Positions 63,061-64,000 of a stretch of DNA of 64,000 bases are shown here, one piece after another. Within the stretch, counting starts at the first letter, position 1, and each line of letters opens with the position of its first letter. Source of the stretch: Thermosynechococcus sp. NK55a (GTDB lineage Bacteria; Cyanobacteriota; Cyanobacteriia; Thermosynechococcales; Thermosynechococcaceae); assembly GCF_000505665.1 (NCBI RefSeq), contig NC_023033.1, forward strand, positions 682,001-746,000, read 5' to 3'. The notes beneath the pieces are model-generated. The model made no database searches, was not told the origin of the DNA, and was given only the letters and a program-made list of their open reading frames with translations. The position numbers and the translations under genes were made by a program.

Positions 63061-64000
63061 TTATGAACTCTTCCAGCTGGGTGAGAGGAATCCCATTGCT
63101 TGGAGTTCTTGGGTGAGGCGCTGGGCTTCCGCCGGATTTTGATCCCGCAGCAGGACAATGGCTTGACGTAGTTTGTCAAGGCCGGCACTGACCTGTCCTA
63201 GACGCAGCAGCAGTGCCCCCTGGTTTTGATAGGCCAAGGCACAGGTCGGATCTAACCTTTGCAGGCGATCGTAGGTGGCCAGGGCATGCCCCCAGCGTTT
63301 TAATTGCTTTTGGGCTTCCGCCAGCCGCAGATAGGTAGCAAGATGCATCACCTCAGGGGTGGGCGTCCCTAGAGCCATTTCATAGGCGGCAATTGCCGCT
63401 TGCCACTCCCCGCGCTCAGCGTAGAGATTCCCTTGCTGATAGTAAAGTTCATGGGCGATCGCTGGCGGAAGTATCTCAGTCTTTAAGCCCTGTTCTAAAC
63501 ACTGCTGAGCCTGCTCCCAGTCGCCCCTAGCCAGATATACACCGGCTAATTTACTCCACAGGTAGGCATCCTCAGGGTGCTGCTCAAGGTGGTGACGCAT
63601 GATCCGCTCAGCCCGTTCCTGCTTTTGCTGCCGCTGGTCGCCCAGATAGCCACTGTGGACAATGGCAACACCATTGACATGACCAATTTGCCAATGGGGT
63701 TCTCGCTGTTGTAGCGCCAAAACGCTGTCATCAATGGTTTCGTGGTAGGGGCGCTGAAAGGAGATGGCGGGATGACGGCGAAAGAGACGCGCTACGGGCG
63801 TATAGGGGGGAATGACACCCAGTTCCTGCCGCAGCAAGGTCACCACCAGCCAGTTGGGTTGCTGGCAAATTTGGGGCAGCAAAGCAGCAAAGGCAGGGGT
63901 GAGGGTTTCATCAGCATCCAAAACTAAGACCCACTCAGTGGTCACATACCCTAAAGCAACATTGCGGGCAGCGGCAAAATCATCTTGCCAAGGAATTTCA
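63061..64000 (-). CDS. TPR glycosyltransferase family 2 (5' partial)
   Basis: The reading frame runs off the right edge, so the N-terminus is missing; about 313 codons are visible. The glycosyltransferase-2 core is shown by the segment ahead of VTTEWVLVLDADETLTPAF with the DxD-type DAD, and by WQDDFAAARNVAL further upstream at the window edge. After about 110 residues, TPR-like units follow (AYLWSKLAGVYLARGDWEQA, ELYYQQGNLYAERGEWQAAI). SunS/RgtA-like GT2-TPR proteins modify peptides or glycans; the acceptor is unknown. Confidence 0.85.
   Translation of the reverse strand, partial: EIPWQDDFAAARNVALGYVTTEWVLVLDADETLTPAFAALLPQICQQPNWLVVTLLRQELGVIPPYTPVARLFRRHPAISFQRPYHETIDDSVLALQQREPHWQIGHVNGVAIVHSGYLGDQRQQKQERAERIMRHHLEQHPEDAYLWSKLAGVYLARGDWEQAQQCLEQGLKTEILPPAIAHELYYQQGNLYAERGEWQAAIAAYEMALGTPTPEVMHLATYLRLAEAQKQLKRWGHALATYDRLQRLDPTCALAYQNQGALLLRLGQVSAGLDKLRQAIVLLRDQNPAEAQRLTQELQAMGFLSPSWKSS

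Noticed and set aside
1-64000. CRISPR array or intact insertion sequence
   Set aside because: No regularly spaced repeats of 25-40 bases and no intact transposase frame were found.

Overview
The window is a stretch of a thermophilic unicellular cyanobacterium, almost certainly Thermosynechococcus. The evidence is dense HIP1 octamers (GCGATCGC), plastid-type genes (ndhH, a CRR6 homologue, Ycf20/DUF565, TM2), and above all two markers known from T. elongatus/vulcanus: the tandem psbV-psbV2-petJ cytochrome cluster and an adjacent pair of single-domain carotenoid proteins (HCP and CTDH) in place of a full OCP. No prophage, CRISPR array or intact insertion sequence was seen; one intergenic region may hold a decayed IS605/TnpB end.

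Layout. 0-5 kb: partial folE, a TM2 protein, a CbiG-CobJ cobalamin fusion, small membrane proteins and an M50 site-2 protease. 5-10 kb: tRNA-Trp, rplS, maf, an acyl-ACP/CoA synthetase, a YlqD protein and pdhC. 10-18.5 kb: an ABC ATPase, a GH10-like hydrolase, ilvB with a zinc-ribbon tail, efp-accB, nfu, CRR6, a ribulokinase-like kinase, a dynamin-like GTPase and tRNA-Arg(CCU). 18.5-28 kb: a peroxiredoxin-like protein, ndhH, glgC, the psbV-psbV2-petJ cluster and a very large hybrid histidine kinase with a LOV photosensor domain, broken by a frameshift. 28-36 kb: mtnP, a membrane-tethered ABC-type binding protein, rpsF, a FAH-family hydrolase, a GH57 hydrolase, glpX (frameshifted) and pgsA. 36-47 kb: a DUF1400-type hydrolase, rpiA, a 5'-nucleotidase, two glycosyltransferases, the HCP/CTDH pair, sixA (frameshifted), a DHH phosphoesterase and a ChaN-like protein. 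47-56 kb: a NarL-type regulator, two unrecognised proteins, coaD, an alpha-E protein, ycf20, pdhA and murQ. 56-64 kb: menC and a translationally coupled NAD cluster pncB-nadD-nudix-nadE, then a partial glycosyltransferase.

The window joins photosynthetic electron carriers, Calvin-cycle and pentose-phosphate enzymes (glpX, rpiA, a ribulokinase), glycogen/alpha-glucan metabolism (glgC, GH57), pyruvate dehydrogenase E1-alpha and E2 (far apart), and cofactor synthesis (B12, NAD, CoA, menaquinone/phylloquinone, folate/pterin). The observations most worth a second look are the LOV hybrid kinase with its split reading frame; three genes broken at homopolymers (A6, C6, A7), which probably reflects sequence error but must be checked; the HCP/CTDH pair with an upstream palindrome and an intercistronic terminator; and several unusual fusions (zinc ribbon on acetolactate synthase, zinc knuckle-TM-TPR on a solute-binding domain).
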